DNA from: a virus
Length of the DNA: 64,000 nt
Reading direction: 5' to 3' (one strand)
IMG/VR virus record: IMGVR_UViG_3300032331_003707
Location: 1 to 64,000 of that record
Shown: positions 55,748 to 63,845 of the stretch, piece by piece
Layout of the letters: every line of letters starts with the position of its first letter
Numbering within the stretch: position 1 is the stretch's first letter
Position numbers and translations under genes: made by a program
The notes under the pieces: generated by a model
What the model was told of the DNA's origin: nothing
Databases searched by the model: none
The model's input: only the letters and a program-made list of their open reading frames with translations

Positions 55748-56065
55748 TGTGTTCGTACTTAGTGCGCCATATATACGCCATATATAACGCGGTATAACTG
55801 CCGTACCTACCACGCGCACCGCTGTCACTCGATGCCGCGTACCGGGCAAAAAGGAGTTGGATTAACAACTATATAGTATATAACTATACAAGCCGATGAA
55901 GTATATACTTATATAACCACTAGCCACCCTGCGTCTCCAAAAAATAACCCATTTTTAACTATAGGCATTTTGGGAAAAATCCAACGGATCGCAAATCGTA
56001 GAGACTAACAATCTTTTGCGTCGATGAAGGATATACGTATATTTCATTTGACTACCAGTAGACAA
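55748..56065. other. Non-coding junction with repeats, possible replication or packaging site
   Basis: No gene. Contains tandem CGCCATATATA units (about 55763-55785), a GC-rich CCACGCGCACCGCTG stretch, and two GATGAAG(G)TATAC-type repeats (about 55895 and 56022) each followed by TATAT. Unlike the AT-rich flanks. Lies where plus-strand and minus-strand transcription meet. Confidence 0.4.
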
Positions 56066-56069
56066 CAAA

Positions 56070-56090
56070 AGAGACCCATTACGGGTCCCT
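56070..56090. terminator. Bidirectional terminator
   Basis: GAGACCC-attac-GGGTCCC stem with T-rich ends on both strands; stops transcription of the minus-strand gene 56116-56478 and read-through from the left. Confidence 0.65.
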
Positions 56091-56115
56091 TTCATGTTTC
56101 ACCAGAAATCCTAAC

Positions 56116-56478
56116 TTACTTTGATGATGATGGTGTGTTAGGACTCTTTTTTGGTGATTTTTTGTAGTACTTTTTAGTAGCTACCTTTGGAGTCGTCGGT
56201 TGACCACTTGTGGTCCCATTCTGAGAAGATGGTTTAACCTCGTCCTTTTGCATCTTGAGTTTATCAAGTGCTTGTTTTAAATCAAGATTGAGCGAGTAAA
56301 CTTTCAGTTTGAACTCCTCCGCTTGGACACCAATTTTGTTTAGTGCTTCTTGCGTTCTTTGATTTGTTGTTTTAAGCGCGTCTGTGAGGTTCATGCTGTG
56401 TTTTACGTTTCTGTAAAGCAATACGTTTACCACCAATGATAACGCGAATAAAACTGATAATGATGTTAATAAAATCAT
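56116..56478 (-). CDS. TM protein with coiled coil and basic tail
   Basis: 120 residues: TM helix (LLTSLSVLFALSLVVNVLL), coiled coil, then a Ser/Thr/Lys-rich tail (KKYYKKSPKKSPNTPSSSK). Inner-membrane, periplasmic or cytoplasmic tail. Spanin-like layout possible; unrecognised. Confidence 0.6.
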   Translation of the reverse strand: MILLTSLSVLFALSLVVNVLLYRNVKHSMNLTDALKTTNQRTQEALNKIGVQAEEFKLKVYSLNLDLKQALDKLKMQKDEVKPSSQNGTTSGQPTTPKVATKKYYKKSPKKSPNTPSSSK

Positions 56479-56584
56479 AATATATTATTTAATAATTATA
56501 CCCCAATATAATAAAAGTATATACGTAGGCACGTTTAGGGGGTGAAGTTTTCAAGGAGTTTTTAATATTTATTGTAAAAATAAT

Positions 56585-56917
56585 ATGGTAGAGAAATTTT
56601 TGAAGGAATATTGGTTAAGAATATTCCCTTGGTTTACAACTGTAGTCTTGTTAACGCTGTTAGTAATTGTTTTAAATCGACCCAAATACGTTTCCCCACC
56701 ACCTCCTGTAGATAATCGTATAGATAGTTTACAACAAATAGTAAACCAATTACACATTGATTTATTGGATGCACGACATGATTATGATAGTGCACAATCA
56801 AACATAAAAACAGATATAGTAACAATAAGAATACAAAATGCGAAAGACGTTAGCAATATTAGCAATTTTAGTACTAAGCAGCTTGACAGCGCTTGGTCAG
56901 CCATCACTATCCCCTAA
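56585..56917 (+). CDS. Inner-membrane spanin-like protein
   Basis: 110 residues: N-terminal TM helix (FTTVVLLTLLVIVL), Pro-rich neck (SPPPPVDNR), then a coiled coil (IDSLQQIVNQLHIDLLDA). This is the i-spanin layout. Its last 80 bases overlap the next gene in another frame, as in many spanin pairs. Confidence 0.55.
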   Translation: MVEKFLKEYWLRIFPWFTTVVLLTLLVIVLNRPKYVSPPPPVDNRIDSLQQIVNQLHIDLLDARHDYDSAQSNIKTDIVTIRIQNAKDVSNISNFSTKQLDSAWSAITIP

Positions 56918-57293
56918 ACGTATAATATATAACGGTGACACGGGTGTGTTCTTTATACGCACACAAGAAGTAGCTTTGTTACAACTTATAAAACAAGGTG
57001 AAGGACTTAAGAAAGAGAATGCACGTTTACTTGATTATCAAATCAATTGTGATAAACAAACTATATTAGAACGTAAAGCGTATGATACTCTTTATACTAA
57101 ATTCGGTGAGATGACTAGTTTAGCTAATGAGTATAAGGTTAAGTATGAGAAAGAATGGTCTTTACATAAAGAAACCCAAAATGAGTTAGATACTCAAATT
57201 GGGTTAACCACTAAGTGGAAAAAACGGGCTATTGGTTTAGGTGTAGGTAATTTAATTTTAGGTGGAACTATATATTTAATTATTACCTATTAA
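56838..57293 (+). CDS. Secreted coiled-coil protein, spanin-like partner
   Basis: 151 residues: signal peptide MRKTLAILAILVLSSLTALGQ (no lipobox Cys), coiled-coil middle, and a C-terminal TM helix (GLGVGNLILGGTIYLIITY). Resembles a unimolecular-spanin layout apart from the missing lipobox. Convergent with the minus-strand gene ending at 57290. Confidence 0.55.
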   Translation: MRKTLAILAILVLSSLTALGQPSLSPKRIIYNGDTGVFFIRTQEVALLQLIKQGEGLKKENARLLDYQINCDKQTILERKAYDTLYTKFGEMTSLANEYKVKYEKEWSLHKETQNELDTQIGLTTKWKKRAIGLGVGNLILGGTIYLIITY

Positions 57294-57838
57294 TCCCACC
57301 AACCTCTAATTCCTGAACCATCGAATTGGTCTAGGAACTCTGATTTTTTATTAAATTTAGAATAGTCTTGTCCATTAAGTAAGTGCATAAGCTCTTTCCA
57401 ACCTTTCTTTTGCATATCGTGAGCTCTTCTTAATATTCGTTCATTAATCTTTTTCTCTTTTTTCGTAACGTCATTCACCATCTCGTATAGATCTGGTCTA
57501 TCCTCTAAAGGTACAAAGTGAGTATTGAGAATCATTTCTAATCCTAACTCCTTCTCTGCTTCTTCTATAAAGTCGTCATTAGCAAATAGGTTAAGTAGAT
57601 ATACACATCTCTTCATTGCTTCTACTTTCTTTTCTTTAGATATCCACTCCTCAATACCACGTTCTTCTATGTTGGTATGCATATCTTTTACAGCATCTGC
57701 CATAAGCGTAAACACTGAATGGTGTCCTCCATACCAACGATATTTCCATAAGGCTTTACGGAATATCCATAGGTTTCTAAAAAATGTAGGTAGGTCGTAT
57801 CTAAATAACTCCCATATACGTTGTAATTTATATCTCAT
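57290..57838 (-). CDS. Conserved hypothetical protein
   Basis: 182 residues, aromatic start (LFRYDLPTFFRNLWIFRKALWKYRWYGGHHSVF broken by turns), helical body. A GGHHS core and WxxMxHLL end suggest a conserved family, perhaps a membrane-linked or nucleotide enzyme, but I cannot name it. Confidence 0.65.
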   Translation of the reverse strand: MRYKLQRIWELFRYDLPTFFRNLWIFRKALWKYRWYGGHHSVFTLMADAVKDMHTNIEERGIEEWISKEKKVEAMKRCVYLLNLFANDDFIEEAEKELGLEMILNTHFVPLEDRPDLYEMVNDVTKKEKKINERILRRAHDMQKKGWKELMHLLNGQDYSKFNKKSEFLDQFDGSGIRGWWD

Positions 57839-57942
57839 AATTTTCCAAACATTTGTTTACTTTGAATTTCATTAGTGGTTTGTTGGACTTCCAATAACCA
57901 TCTCCAAATTTTTTTAATTATAATTTTAGTAGGCGTTCTCAT
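57835..57942 (-). CDS. 35-residue basic peptide
   Basis: MRTPTKIIIKKIWRWLLEVQ..., amphipathic basic helix, ATGA overlap with the downstream gene. Unrecognised. Confidence 0.5.
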   Translation of the reverse strand: MRTPTKIIIKKIWRWLLEVQQTTNEIQSKQMFGKL

Positions 57943-57951
57943 GGGTTAATA

Positions 57952-58347
57952 TTATCCTTTTATTACTTGTTTAGCACCTAATGTGCCTGTTACTTTATCG
58001 ATGCGTGAATCGATATATGAGTGGGTATGCTTTATTTCTTCACATATATCTTTAAATCGTAAGTCTAAATCGCGATCATGTCTTTCAAATTCAGAGTATA
58101 TATTTCGCTCATTTTTTCCAAATTCAGAACTTATATCGCGTTCTAATTCCTTAAATCTACGATCAAACTCTTCACGTGTGTCGTGGGTTGTTTCCCAAAA
58201 CGTTCGGCTGACTTCTGATATTCTTTCTTCATTGGTTTTAACTTCTTTTAACAAATTGTTAATCTTAACTACACCCCAAACAATCGTTGCTAACATAATA
58301 GCACCAACAATCGAGAGCATACCTAAAACAAAATACATTGTTTCCAT
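57952..58347 (-). CDS. TM protein with long coiled coil
   Basis: 131 residues: N-terminal TM (YFVLGMLSIVGAIMLATIVW) and an uninterrupted charged coiled coil of about 85 residues. Possible scaffold or spanin-like protein. Confidence 0.6.
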   Translation of the reverse strand: METMYFVLGMLSIVGAIMLATIVWGVVKINNLLKEVKTNEERISEVSRTFWETTHDTREEFDRRFKELERDISSEFGKNERNIYSEFERHDRDLDLRFKDICEEIKHTHSYIDSRIDKVTGTLGAKQVIKG

Positions 58348-58388
58348 AATTTATTTCTCCTTATAATTTTTATTTCAAAGAACGCCTA

Positions 58389-58484
58389 CTAAAACATATC
58401 ATCTAACTCGGGTGGACATGTGTCAATAATATGATTTTTGACAAATCTTTTCCACCAATCAGTTATCTTTCGAATAATTTTCAT
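58389..58484 (-). CDS. 31-residue basic peptide
   Basis: MKIIRKITDWWKRFVKNHII..., amphipathic helix. Overlaps the next upstream gene (58459-58656) by 26 bases. Unrecognised. Confidence 0.45.
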   Translation of the reverse strand: MKIIRKITDWWKRFVKNHIIDTCPPELDDMF

Positions 58485-58656
58485 AACGACAAATAGAGGT
58501 ATAATAATTAATTATTTGATCCTTATTAAATTTTAAATTTTTATTTTCTTTATTATTTAATACAACCCACAATTCTTTTACAGCACTATCTACTAATGGA
58601 GATTTTTTCTCCTTAATTAAAAATTGCTCTAATTGTTCGATATTATCTAATTTCAC
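58459..58656 (-). CDS. 65-residue hypothetical protein
   Basis: Helical (NIEQLEQFLIKEKKSP, AVKELWVVLNN). Immediately downstream of the nested terminator-promoter. Unrecognised. Confidence 0.6.
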   Translation of the reverse strand: MKLDNIEQLEQFLIKEKKSPLVDSAVKELWVVLNNKENKNLKFNKDQIINYYTSICRYENYSKDN

Positions 58657-58692
58657 TATATAAAGATAATAAAAAATGGCCCGAAGGCCAAA
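58655..58692 (-). promoter_or_regulatory. Terminator hairpin nested in a TTTGG promoter (minus strand)
   Basis: Reading the minus strand: TTTGG (58692-58688), 19 nt spacer containing GGCC-TTCG-GGCC and a T run, then TATCTTTATATAG from 58668. Same design as 33834-33869 in another region, so it is a reusable unit. Confidence 0.65.
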
Positions 58693-58719
58693 TTTATTAT
58701 TTAAAAAAAGATTAAGATT

Positions 58720-58986
58720 TTATAATAATGGCTCTTCGTCTTTAGGTTTTTCGTTTTTAGCCTGTTGTTTCATTTTAACAACATTTTCAATTACTGTTAA
58801 ACCTAATCCACCTCCCGCGATAAGCGCTATAGAGTCAAACATAAATTCTGGTGTGATGTGTTCTTCGTTTTTATAGGTAGCGATATATGCTAACGATATA
58901 ACAACAAATAAAGCTAATAATGAAGCAAAACGCTTGCTTGAAGTATCAGAAGAACCTGATAGTAAGTCTTTAAAAAATTTTTTCAT
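58720..58986 (-). CDS. Putative holin (two TM helices)
   Basis: 88 residues from ATG 58986 (an upstream start would add 31 residues without a hydrophobic N-terminus). Short amphipathic start (MKKFFKDLLSG), TM1 FASLLALFVVISLAYIATY, TM2 MFDSIALIAGGGLGLTVIENVV, charged end. This layout is frequent in Bacteroidota phage holins. Lysis holin activity is inferred. Confidence 0.6.
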   Translation of the reverse strand: MKKFFKDLLSGSSDTSSKRFASLLALFVVISLAYIATYKNEEHITPEFMFDSIALIAGGGLGLTVIENVVKMKQQAKNEKPKDEEPLL

Positions 58987-59021
58987 GGTTGTATGTGTTT
59001 TCTCATACATATCACATGATG

Positions 59022-59594
59022 TTACATAATTTCGTCTACCATCATTAATTTTAAAGCTTCTTCTGCTGTAATATACCAATCACGTCTTGATTTTTTAACA
59101 TCATCTAATTGTTTTTGAGATACAGATGATTTTAATAATAAAATTGTATCATATTGTTTCATTATACGATTACATTCATCTAAATCATCTTTAATAATAG
59201 ATAATTTATCAAATTGAGGATAATTATTTAGAGCCTCATGATACATAAATGTAGCATATTTGCTAGCAAATCGTTTATGGCCTGAAATAAAGATGGGTAA
59301 TCCCATTGACATAGCGTAACCATAACAATAAGTATGGATTGGGGTTATAGAATTTTCAATTACACCTATTAAAGCAAAACCATCATAAATCACCCCACCA
59401 AAACTATTAATAATTAATTTAATGGGTTTACGTTCGTAATCTTTAGTTACTGATTCTTGTTCATCATCATATTCATTAGCGTCTAATATGAATTGAATAA
59501 TTTCTTCAACTGATTCATTATCAATGTCATTACTTAGAATAATACTCCTAAATTGATCTTCCCTATCAAAATATCTACTTTTTCTATTCGTCAT
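59022..59594 (-). CDS. ClpP-type serine protease
   Basis: 190 residues. Ser nucleophile in GYAMSMGLPIF, His in TFMYHEALNN, and the Asp in the later helix, matching ClpP. The N-terminal region is acidic and short. In phages such enzymes act as prohead proteases or as ClpP-like proteases; the first is more likely if head genes lie beyond the window. Confidence 0.78.
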   Translation of the reverse strand: MTNRKSRYFDREDQFRSIILSNDIDNESVEEIIQFILDANEYDDEQESVTKDYERKPIKLIINSFGGVIYDGFALIGVIENSITPIHTYCYGYAMSMGLPIFISGHKRFASKYATFMYHEALNNYPQFDKLSIIKDDLDECNRIMKQYDTILLLKSSVSQKQLDDVKKSRRDWYITAEEALKLMMVDEIM

Positions 59595-59797
59595 ATGATA
59601 ACTTTTACTACTGTTTTTCTAGGCACTCCTGGATAGTAGGCATCTATCATATTATGGTAATGTTCTATAGGTAAAATAGATTCTATCCCTACACCAAAAT
59701 CTAATATATCAAACATTGAATAAGACTTCTCAGCTAATTCAAGTCGTTGTTCTAACGTTAGATCAATTTCTATACTATAACTAGATATTAATTCCAT
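59591..59797 (-). CDS. Hypothetical protein
   Basis: 68 residues; ATGA overlap with the ClpP gene. Ile/Val-rich strands (ELISSYSIEIDLTLEQRLEL). Unrecognised. Confidence 0.55.
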   Translation of the reverse strand: MELISSYSIEIDLTLEQRLELAEKSYSMFDILDFGVGIESILPIEHYHNMIDAYYPGVPRKTVVKVII

Positions 59798-59976
59798 TAT
59801 CTATGTTTTTTAGGTGAACACTGGTGTTGGAGTTGGTTTTTACCTTTATTAACTCGTTTGGTTTGTTTATACATTTTCTGCTGTCTATTACTATGGTGTT
59901 TATAGTTATAGCCTTTTTGAGGGGCTGAGCAGGAAGCAAATATAATTACGATTAAAAAGAAAATTAATTTTTTCAT
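59797..59976 (-). CDS. Small lipoprotein
   Basis: 59 residues from ATG 59976: MKKLIFFLIVIIFASCSAP has a clear lipobox (FASC), then a basic tail (KQTKRVNKGKNQ). Outer-membrane lipoprotein; o-spanin-like in size and layout, with candidate partners nearby. Confidence 0.65.
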   Translation of the reverse strand: MKKLIFFLIVIIFASCSAPQKGYNYKHHSNRQQKMYKQTKRVNKGKNQLQHQCSPKKHR

Positions 59977-60182
59977 AGTATTTCTACCCATTCGGGTTCT
60001 TTAATTGTTTCGCAAAATAAAAAATGAGAGTCTGTTTTTAATACATGATCCGCATCTAAATATTCCTTCCATCCGTGAAGTAATTCTCTAATAAGTTGTC
60101 CTTCTTTATTAAAGAAATAACTTACTGGGATATTCCTGAGTATTTTGTATACTTCTCCGTTATAAAAATAAAGTGGTTTCAT
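59973..60182 (-). CDS. Hypothetical protein
   Basis: 69 residues, overlapping the lipoprotein gene by 4 bases; aromatic beta layout (KPLYFYNGEVYKIL). Unrecognised. Confidence 0.55.
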   Translation of the reverse strand: MKPLYFYNGEVYKILRNIPVSYFFNKEGQLIRELLHGWKEYLDADHVLKTDSHFLFCETIKEPEWVEIL

Positions 60183-60271
60183 ATTATACCCCGGTTACAT
60201 TCCTACGTTTTTATTTATCACCCTTCCTTCCCGTATTCCCAATATACATAGTGAGAATTTTATTTCCAAAT

Positions 60272-60616
60272 TTATTTAAGAAAGATTTGTACTAAAAGTA
60301 TCATTAAACTTAACCCCAAACATATCCATGTTTTTAGATTAATATTTTCATCAAATATAAAATTAGACATAAGTGTAAATACTATAGTCCCAATTGAGAA
60401 TCCTATTAACCTTCCGGGCCACAATTCTCCATTAAAAGCATGCTGGAAGTTTCTTACTGAGGTAGTAAACAGATATGATATAGGAATCCCCCAAAGTAAC
60501 ACAAACCAGAAATTCTGCTTTAAAAAATTATACTTCAGTGGACCCTGGAGTTGATAGAATGTAACTACTTGAGCTGTTATTCCACTTAAAACCCCTAATA
60601 TTAAATTATAATTCAT
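60272..60616 (-). CDS. Four-TM membrane protein
   Basis: 114 residues with four hydrophobic segments (LILGVLSGITAQVVTF, FVLLWGIPISYLF, LIGFSIGTIVFTLMSN, WICLGLSLMILLVQIF). Conserved-looking; role unknown. Confidence 0.6.
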   Translation of the reverse strand: MNYNLILGVLSGITAQVVTFYQLQGPLKYNFLKQNFWFVLLWGIPISYLFTTSVRNFQHAFNGELWPGRLIGFSIGTIVFTLMSNFIFDENINLKTWICLGLSLMILLVQIFLK

Positions 60617-60840
60617 ACAAAAATAAAATATAATGTGAAGTATATAATTGAGTATAAAACGATAAGTACAATAAATCCTCCTAATACTTCATAAAATTCA
60701 TGTCTAGGACTTACAAAAATATCTCCTTTAGTATAATCTCTTAATCTAAGAAGACATACGATAGTTCCTATTAAGTAAATAGAATTTAAAAATCCTAAAA
60801 ATCCTAATAATCCTTGAATAATTTCAATTGTTGTTTCCAT
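60613..60840 (-). CDS. Two-TM membrane protein
   Basis: 75 residues with TM helices at both ends (LLGFLGFLNSIYLIGTIVCLL; GGFIVLIVLYSIIYFTLYF). Overlaps the downstream gene by 4 bases; first gene after the minus-strand promoter at 60873. Confidence 0.6.
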   Translation of the reverse strand: METTIEIIQGLLGFLGFLNSIYLIGTIVCLLRLRDYTKGDIFVSPRHEFYEVLGGFIVLIVLYSIIYFTLYFIFV

Positions 60841-60872
60841 AACCTTTATTTTTTTATAACCTTAATTTTTAT

Positions 60873-60912
60873 TATACTATAAAGATAATACCCCTAATTA
60901 AAGATTCCAAAT
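60873..60912 (-). promoter_or_regulatory. Promoter, TTTGG class (minus strand)
   Basis: TTTGG at 60912-60908, about 20 nt, TATCTTTATAGTATAA from 60887 on the minus strand. Divergent from the plus-strand gene at 60959. Confidence 0.6.
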
Positions 60913-60958
60913 TTTTTAGTGGAAATCTTCAAAGTTTTTATATATTAATATATTTATA

Positions 60959-61399
60959 ATGATGAATCTAGAAGAAATTTTTTCCCTATTTGATAACCCC
61001 TCAGATAATAATGGAAAATATACTGTTTCTGATGAGGATTTATTTTTTTATCTTAAAATGTTTAAAGGTTATATCTTAAGATTTGATGAGCTTAAAAAAG
61101 GATTCCTCCCATTTATGCATTCGATTAATCCTGAAATAGCAGAAAAACTATCTACTACTACTATTAATCCACTTTGTTATTATAAAGCTTATTCTTTTTT
61201 AAAGAAAATAGACCTAAATGATAAGGATCATTATGAATCTTTCTCTAAAAATATAGACTTAGATTTTATAAAAGCATGTAATAAATCCATAGAATACTTC
61301 ATCAGTACAGAAGAATATGAAAAATGTAACATGCTAAACATATTTCTACAAGAAGGAATGAAAATTCTTAAAGTAAACTTGCTAGATACAAATTATTAA
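60959..61399 (+). CDS. Helical protein, third paralogue
   Basis: 146 residues (ATG 60959 or 60962). Ends CNKSIEYFISTEEYEKCNMLNIFLQEG broken by a turn, matching the 23634 and 25728 proteins. Preceded by TATATTTATAATG, a possible late promoter. Confidence 0.6.
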   Translation: MMNLEEIFSLFDNPSDNNGKYTVSDEDLFFYLKMFKGYILRFDELKKGFLPFMHSINPEIAEKLSTTTINPLCYYKAYSFLKKIDLNDKDHYESFSKNIDLDFIKACNKSIEYFISTEEYEKCNMLNIFLQEGMKILKVNLLDTNY

Positions 61400-61436
61400 T
61401 TACATTATCATATTATTTACTTAAAAAACAACAATT

Positions 61437-61637
61437 ATGAGAAATCGCGACCTAATCTTTAATAAGATTGAACGCGTTGAAGGTGCTTTAAAATCATTAA
61501 AAGTATTCTCAACACGCCCAGGAATTACAGTAGAAGATATTCATGCTATCATTAACGATGCTGAAAATATCCTCTCAGACTTAAAATCTATGATTGAAAG
61601 AGAGCCAATGGGGCCTAATGAAATTAACAGAGTTTAA
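61437..61637 (+). CDS. Small helical hypothetical protein
   Basis: 66 residues, two helices (FNKIERVEGALKSLKVF; IINDAENILSDLKSMIER). Unrecognised; small phage head-linked proteins can look alike. Confidence 0.6.
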   Translation: MRNRDLIFNKIERVEGALKSLKVFSTRPGITVEDIHAIINDAENILSDLKSMIEREPMGPNEINRV

Positions 61638-61656
61638 TTATTAAAAAATAAAAGTT

Positions 61657-62439
61657 ATGAAATTAACAGCAGAAGAAATCCAAAATAATTGGATTGATTT
61701 AGAAGAAACTATTAAATCATATATTAGCGAACCACGTCGTTCTCAATTACTTGGTTTTTATTCTCAATATGCAGAACGCATTATGATGATGCCTGCTTCA
61801 TATAAAAAAGAATATCACAATGCATTCCCAGGAGGATATGTTGATCACATCTTACGAGTAGTAGATTGTGCTCTTAAATTAAATAATGTGTGGATTGAAA
61901 TGGGGGTAGATGATTCTACTTATACTAAAGAAGAATTAGTATTTGCTGCTTTAAATCATGATTTAGGTAAAATGGGTGATGAAGAACATGAATCGTATGT
62001 TCCTCAAACTGATCAATGGCGTAAAGATAAACTTGGTGAAGATTATACCTTCAATACTAAATTAGCATTTGCATCTGTACCTGATAGAGGTTTATATTTA
62101 CTCCAACAACATGGTATCAAATATTCATTCAATGAAATGATTGCTATCCAAACCCATGATGGATTATACGATGAAGGTAACAAAAAATATTTAATGGCTT
62201 GGACCCCAGAACAACGTCCTCGTACATCATTACCGTTTATTGTTCACCAAGCCGATTTAATGGCATCTCGTATCGAATTTGAACGCGAGTGGTTACCTAA
62301 ATTCAAAACCAATACTCCTAAAAATTTCAAATTAGATACTACCTCTACAACCTCTACAGAGAAAAAAACACCTATTAAAACTAAAGCTTTAGGAAATATT
62401 CAAAGTGAAAATTTAAAAAATATGCTTAATAACTTATGA
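61657..62439 (+). CDS. HD-domain phosphohydrolase
   Basis: 260 residues. First motif HNAFPGGYVDHILRVV, central ALNHDLGK (the HD pair), later TH and D residues (IQTHDG, HQADLMA). HD hydrolases act on nucleotides or phosphodiesters. Just upstream of the sigma factor; partner unknown. Confidence 0.75.
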   Translation: MKLTAEEIQNNWIDLEETIKSYISEPRRSQLLGFYSQYAERIMMMPASYKKEYHNAFPGGYVDHILRVVDCALKLNNVWIEMGVDDSTYTKEELVFAALNHDLGKMGDEEHESYVPQTDQWRKDKLGEDYTFNTKLAFASVPDRGLYLLQQHGIKYSFNEMIAIQTHDGLYDEGNKKYLMAWTPEQRPRTSLPFIVHQADLMASRIEFEREWLPKFKTNTPKNFKLDTTSTTSTEKKTPIKTKALGNIQSENLKNMLNNL

Positions 62440-62711
62440 TTTCAATTATTATTATATCAATTTTGAGTTGTCTAGTAGTATTACTAAGTTATACTACTTT
62501 TAATCTTCTTAAAAAGAATGAAAAAGCTGAAGATATTTTAATTTCATATAAAGAATATATTGATAAATTATCTTCTCAAATTGAAGAATCTAATCAAAAA
62601 ATTAAAGAAATTGATGAAAAGGGAGTTTTTGATAGTGATGATGAAATAGGATGGTTTTTTAAAGAGCTTAAGAAAATTCAATCCTCTTTAGAAAAATTTA
62701 AAATAAATTAA
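62436..62711 (+). CDS. TM protein with coiled coil
   Basis: 91 residues: N-terminal TM (IIIISILSCLVVLLSYTTF) and a coiled coil. Sits directly before the sigma factor gene; overlaps the HD gene by 4 bases. Role unknown. Confidence 0.6.
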   Translation: MISIIIISILSCLVVLLSYTTFNLLKKNEKAEDILISYKEYIDKLSSQIEESNQKIKEIDEKGVFDSDDEIGWFFKELKKIQSSLEKFKIN

Positions 62712-62715
62712 TTCT

Positions 62716-63477
62716 ATGACTGTTACAAAAAAAGGAAAAAACTATTTTACCCAAGATACTGAATTAGCAATATTAGAATATAATAATTGTGAGGATTTTT
62801 CACAACGAAGTCAAATTTACGATAAAAAAATCCACTATGCTTTTTTCAAACTAACCGAAAACATTATCCATACCTTTAAATTTTACTATACAGAGGTAAA
62901 TAATCTTGAGGATTTACAACACGAGGTAATTACTTTTTTACTTTCTAAAATCCATCTCTACAACCAGGATAAAGGTAAGGCTTATTCATATTTTGGTACT
63001 ATTGCTAAAAGATATCTTATTATATCTAATACCAAAAATTATAAAAGAAAAATAGATACTATTCCTTTAACCGAACTTGGAAATTCTCATTCGGATAATG
63101 ATGACTTCACCAATCATAATAAAAAATCTATCCATGACGAACCTCAGGGGGAAATTACTATATTTGATGAAGAAAAAAACATATTACCTGAAAAAGATAA
63201 TCTTTCTAGATTTATAGATTTATATGTAGAATATAGTTCTAAAAATTTATATAAATTATTCCCCAAAGAATCAGATGCACGAATAGCAGATGCGGTATTA
63301 GAATTATTTAGAAAAAGAGATCATTTAACTATATTTAATAAAAAGGCTCTTTATATCTATATAAGAGAAATTATAGATGTAAAAACTCCAAAAATTACTA
63401 AAATAGCTCTTCAATTATATGATTTGTTTAAAGAAAAACACGCATTTTATTTAGAAAACGGATATTTTGAGTCCTAA
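62716..63477 (+). CDS. T4 gp55-like late sigma factor
   Basis: 253 residues, somewhat longer than T4 gp55 (185). Region-2-like block ENIIHTFKFYYTEVNNLEDLQHEV followed by YNQDKGKAYSYFGTIAKRYLI is the sigma-70 region 2 signature with NLEDL and the DKG/YF promoter-melting part. The rest is acidic and helical. Would direct RNA polymerase to late promoters, probably the TATATTTATA and TTTAATATGTAT sites. Confidence 0.8.
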   Translation: MTVTKKGKNYFTQDTELAILEYNNCEDFSQRSQIYDKKIHYAFFKLTENIIHTFKFYYTEVNNLEDLQHEVITFLLSKIHLYNQDKGKAYSYFGTIAKRYLIISNTKNYKRKIDTIPLTELGNSHSDNDDFTNHNKKSIHDEPQGEITIFDEEKNILPEKDNLSRFIDLYVEYSSKNLYKLFPKESDARIADAVLELFRKRDHLTIFNKKALYIYIREIIDVKTPKITKIALQLYDLFKEKHAFYLENGYFES

Positions 63478-63503
63478 TTCTTTCTATATTTATAAGAAAA
63501 AAT

Positions 63504-63845
63504 ATGGCTTCTTTAGATGAAATAATATTCGGTAAAAAAAGTTTTTCTAATCTTTTAGAAGAAATATACGATAACCAAAAGAAAAAAGAAAAACAAATCT
63601 CTGCTTTAATTAGTGAACTTAAGCCTCTTATAAGAGAAATAGGTGATGCTACTTTAATTGTTCCTTTAATTAAGGAATATTTGGAAATAGGTGTTAAAAA
63701 TGATGAGCAGTTAATTAAAATGGCTACAATCATTCAAAGAGCACTCCAAACCTCAACATCTACAGATAATTTTTCTATTACTGAAGAAGAAAAACAACAA
63801 CTTCTTAATCAAATTGATCAATTAAAATCCGACGGAAATGGTTAA
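63504..63845 (+). CDS. Conserved phage helical protein
   Basis: 113 residues, helical (SALISELKPLIREIGDATLIVPLIKEYLE broken by a turn). Follows the sigma gene in several far-T4 phages (from memory). TATATTTATAAG precedes it at 63485. Stop overlaps the next start. Confidence 0.6.
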   Translation: MASLDEIIFGKKSFSNLLEEIYDNQKKKEKQISALISELKPLIREIGDATLIVPLIKEYLEIGVKNDEQLIKMATIIQRALQTSTSTDNFSITEEEKQQLLNQIDQLKSDGNG

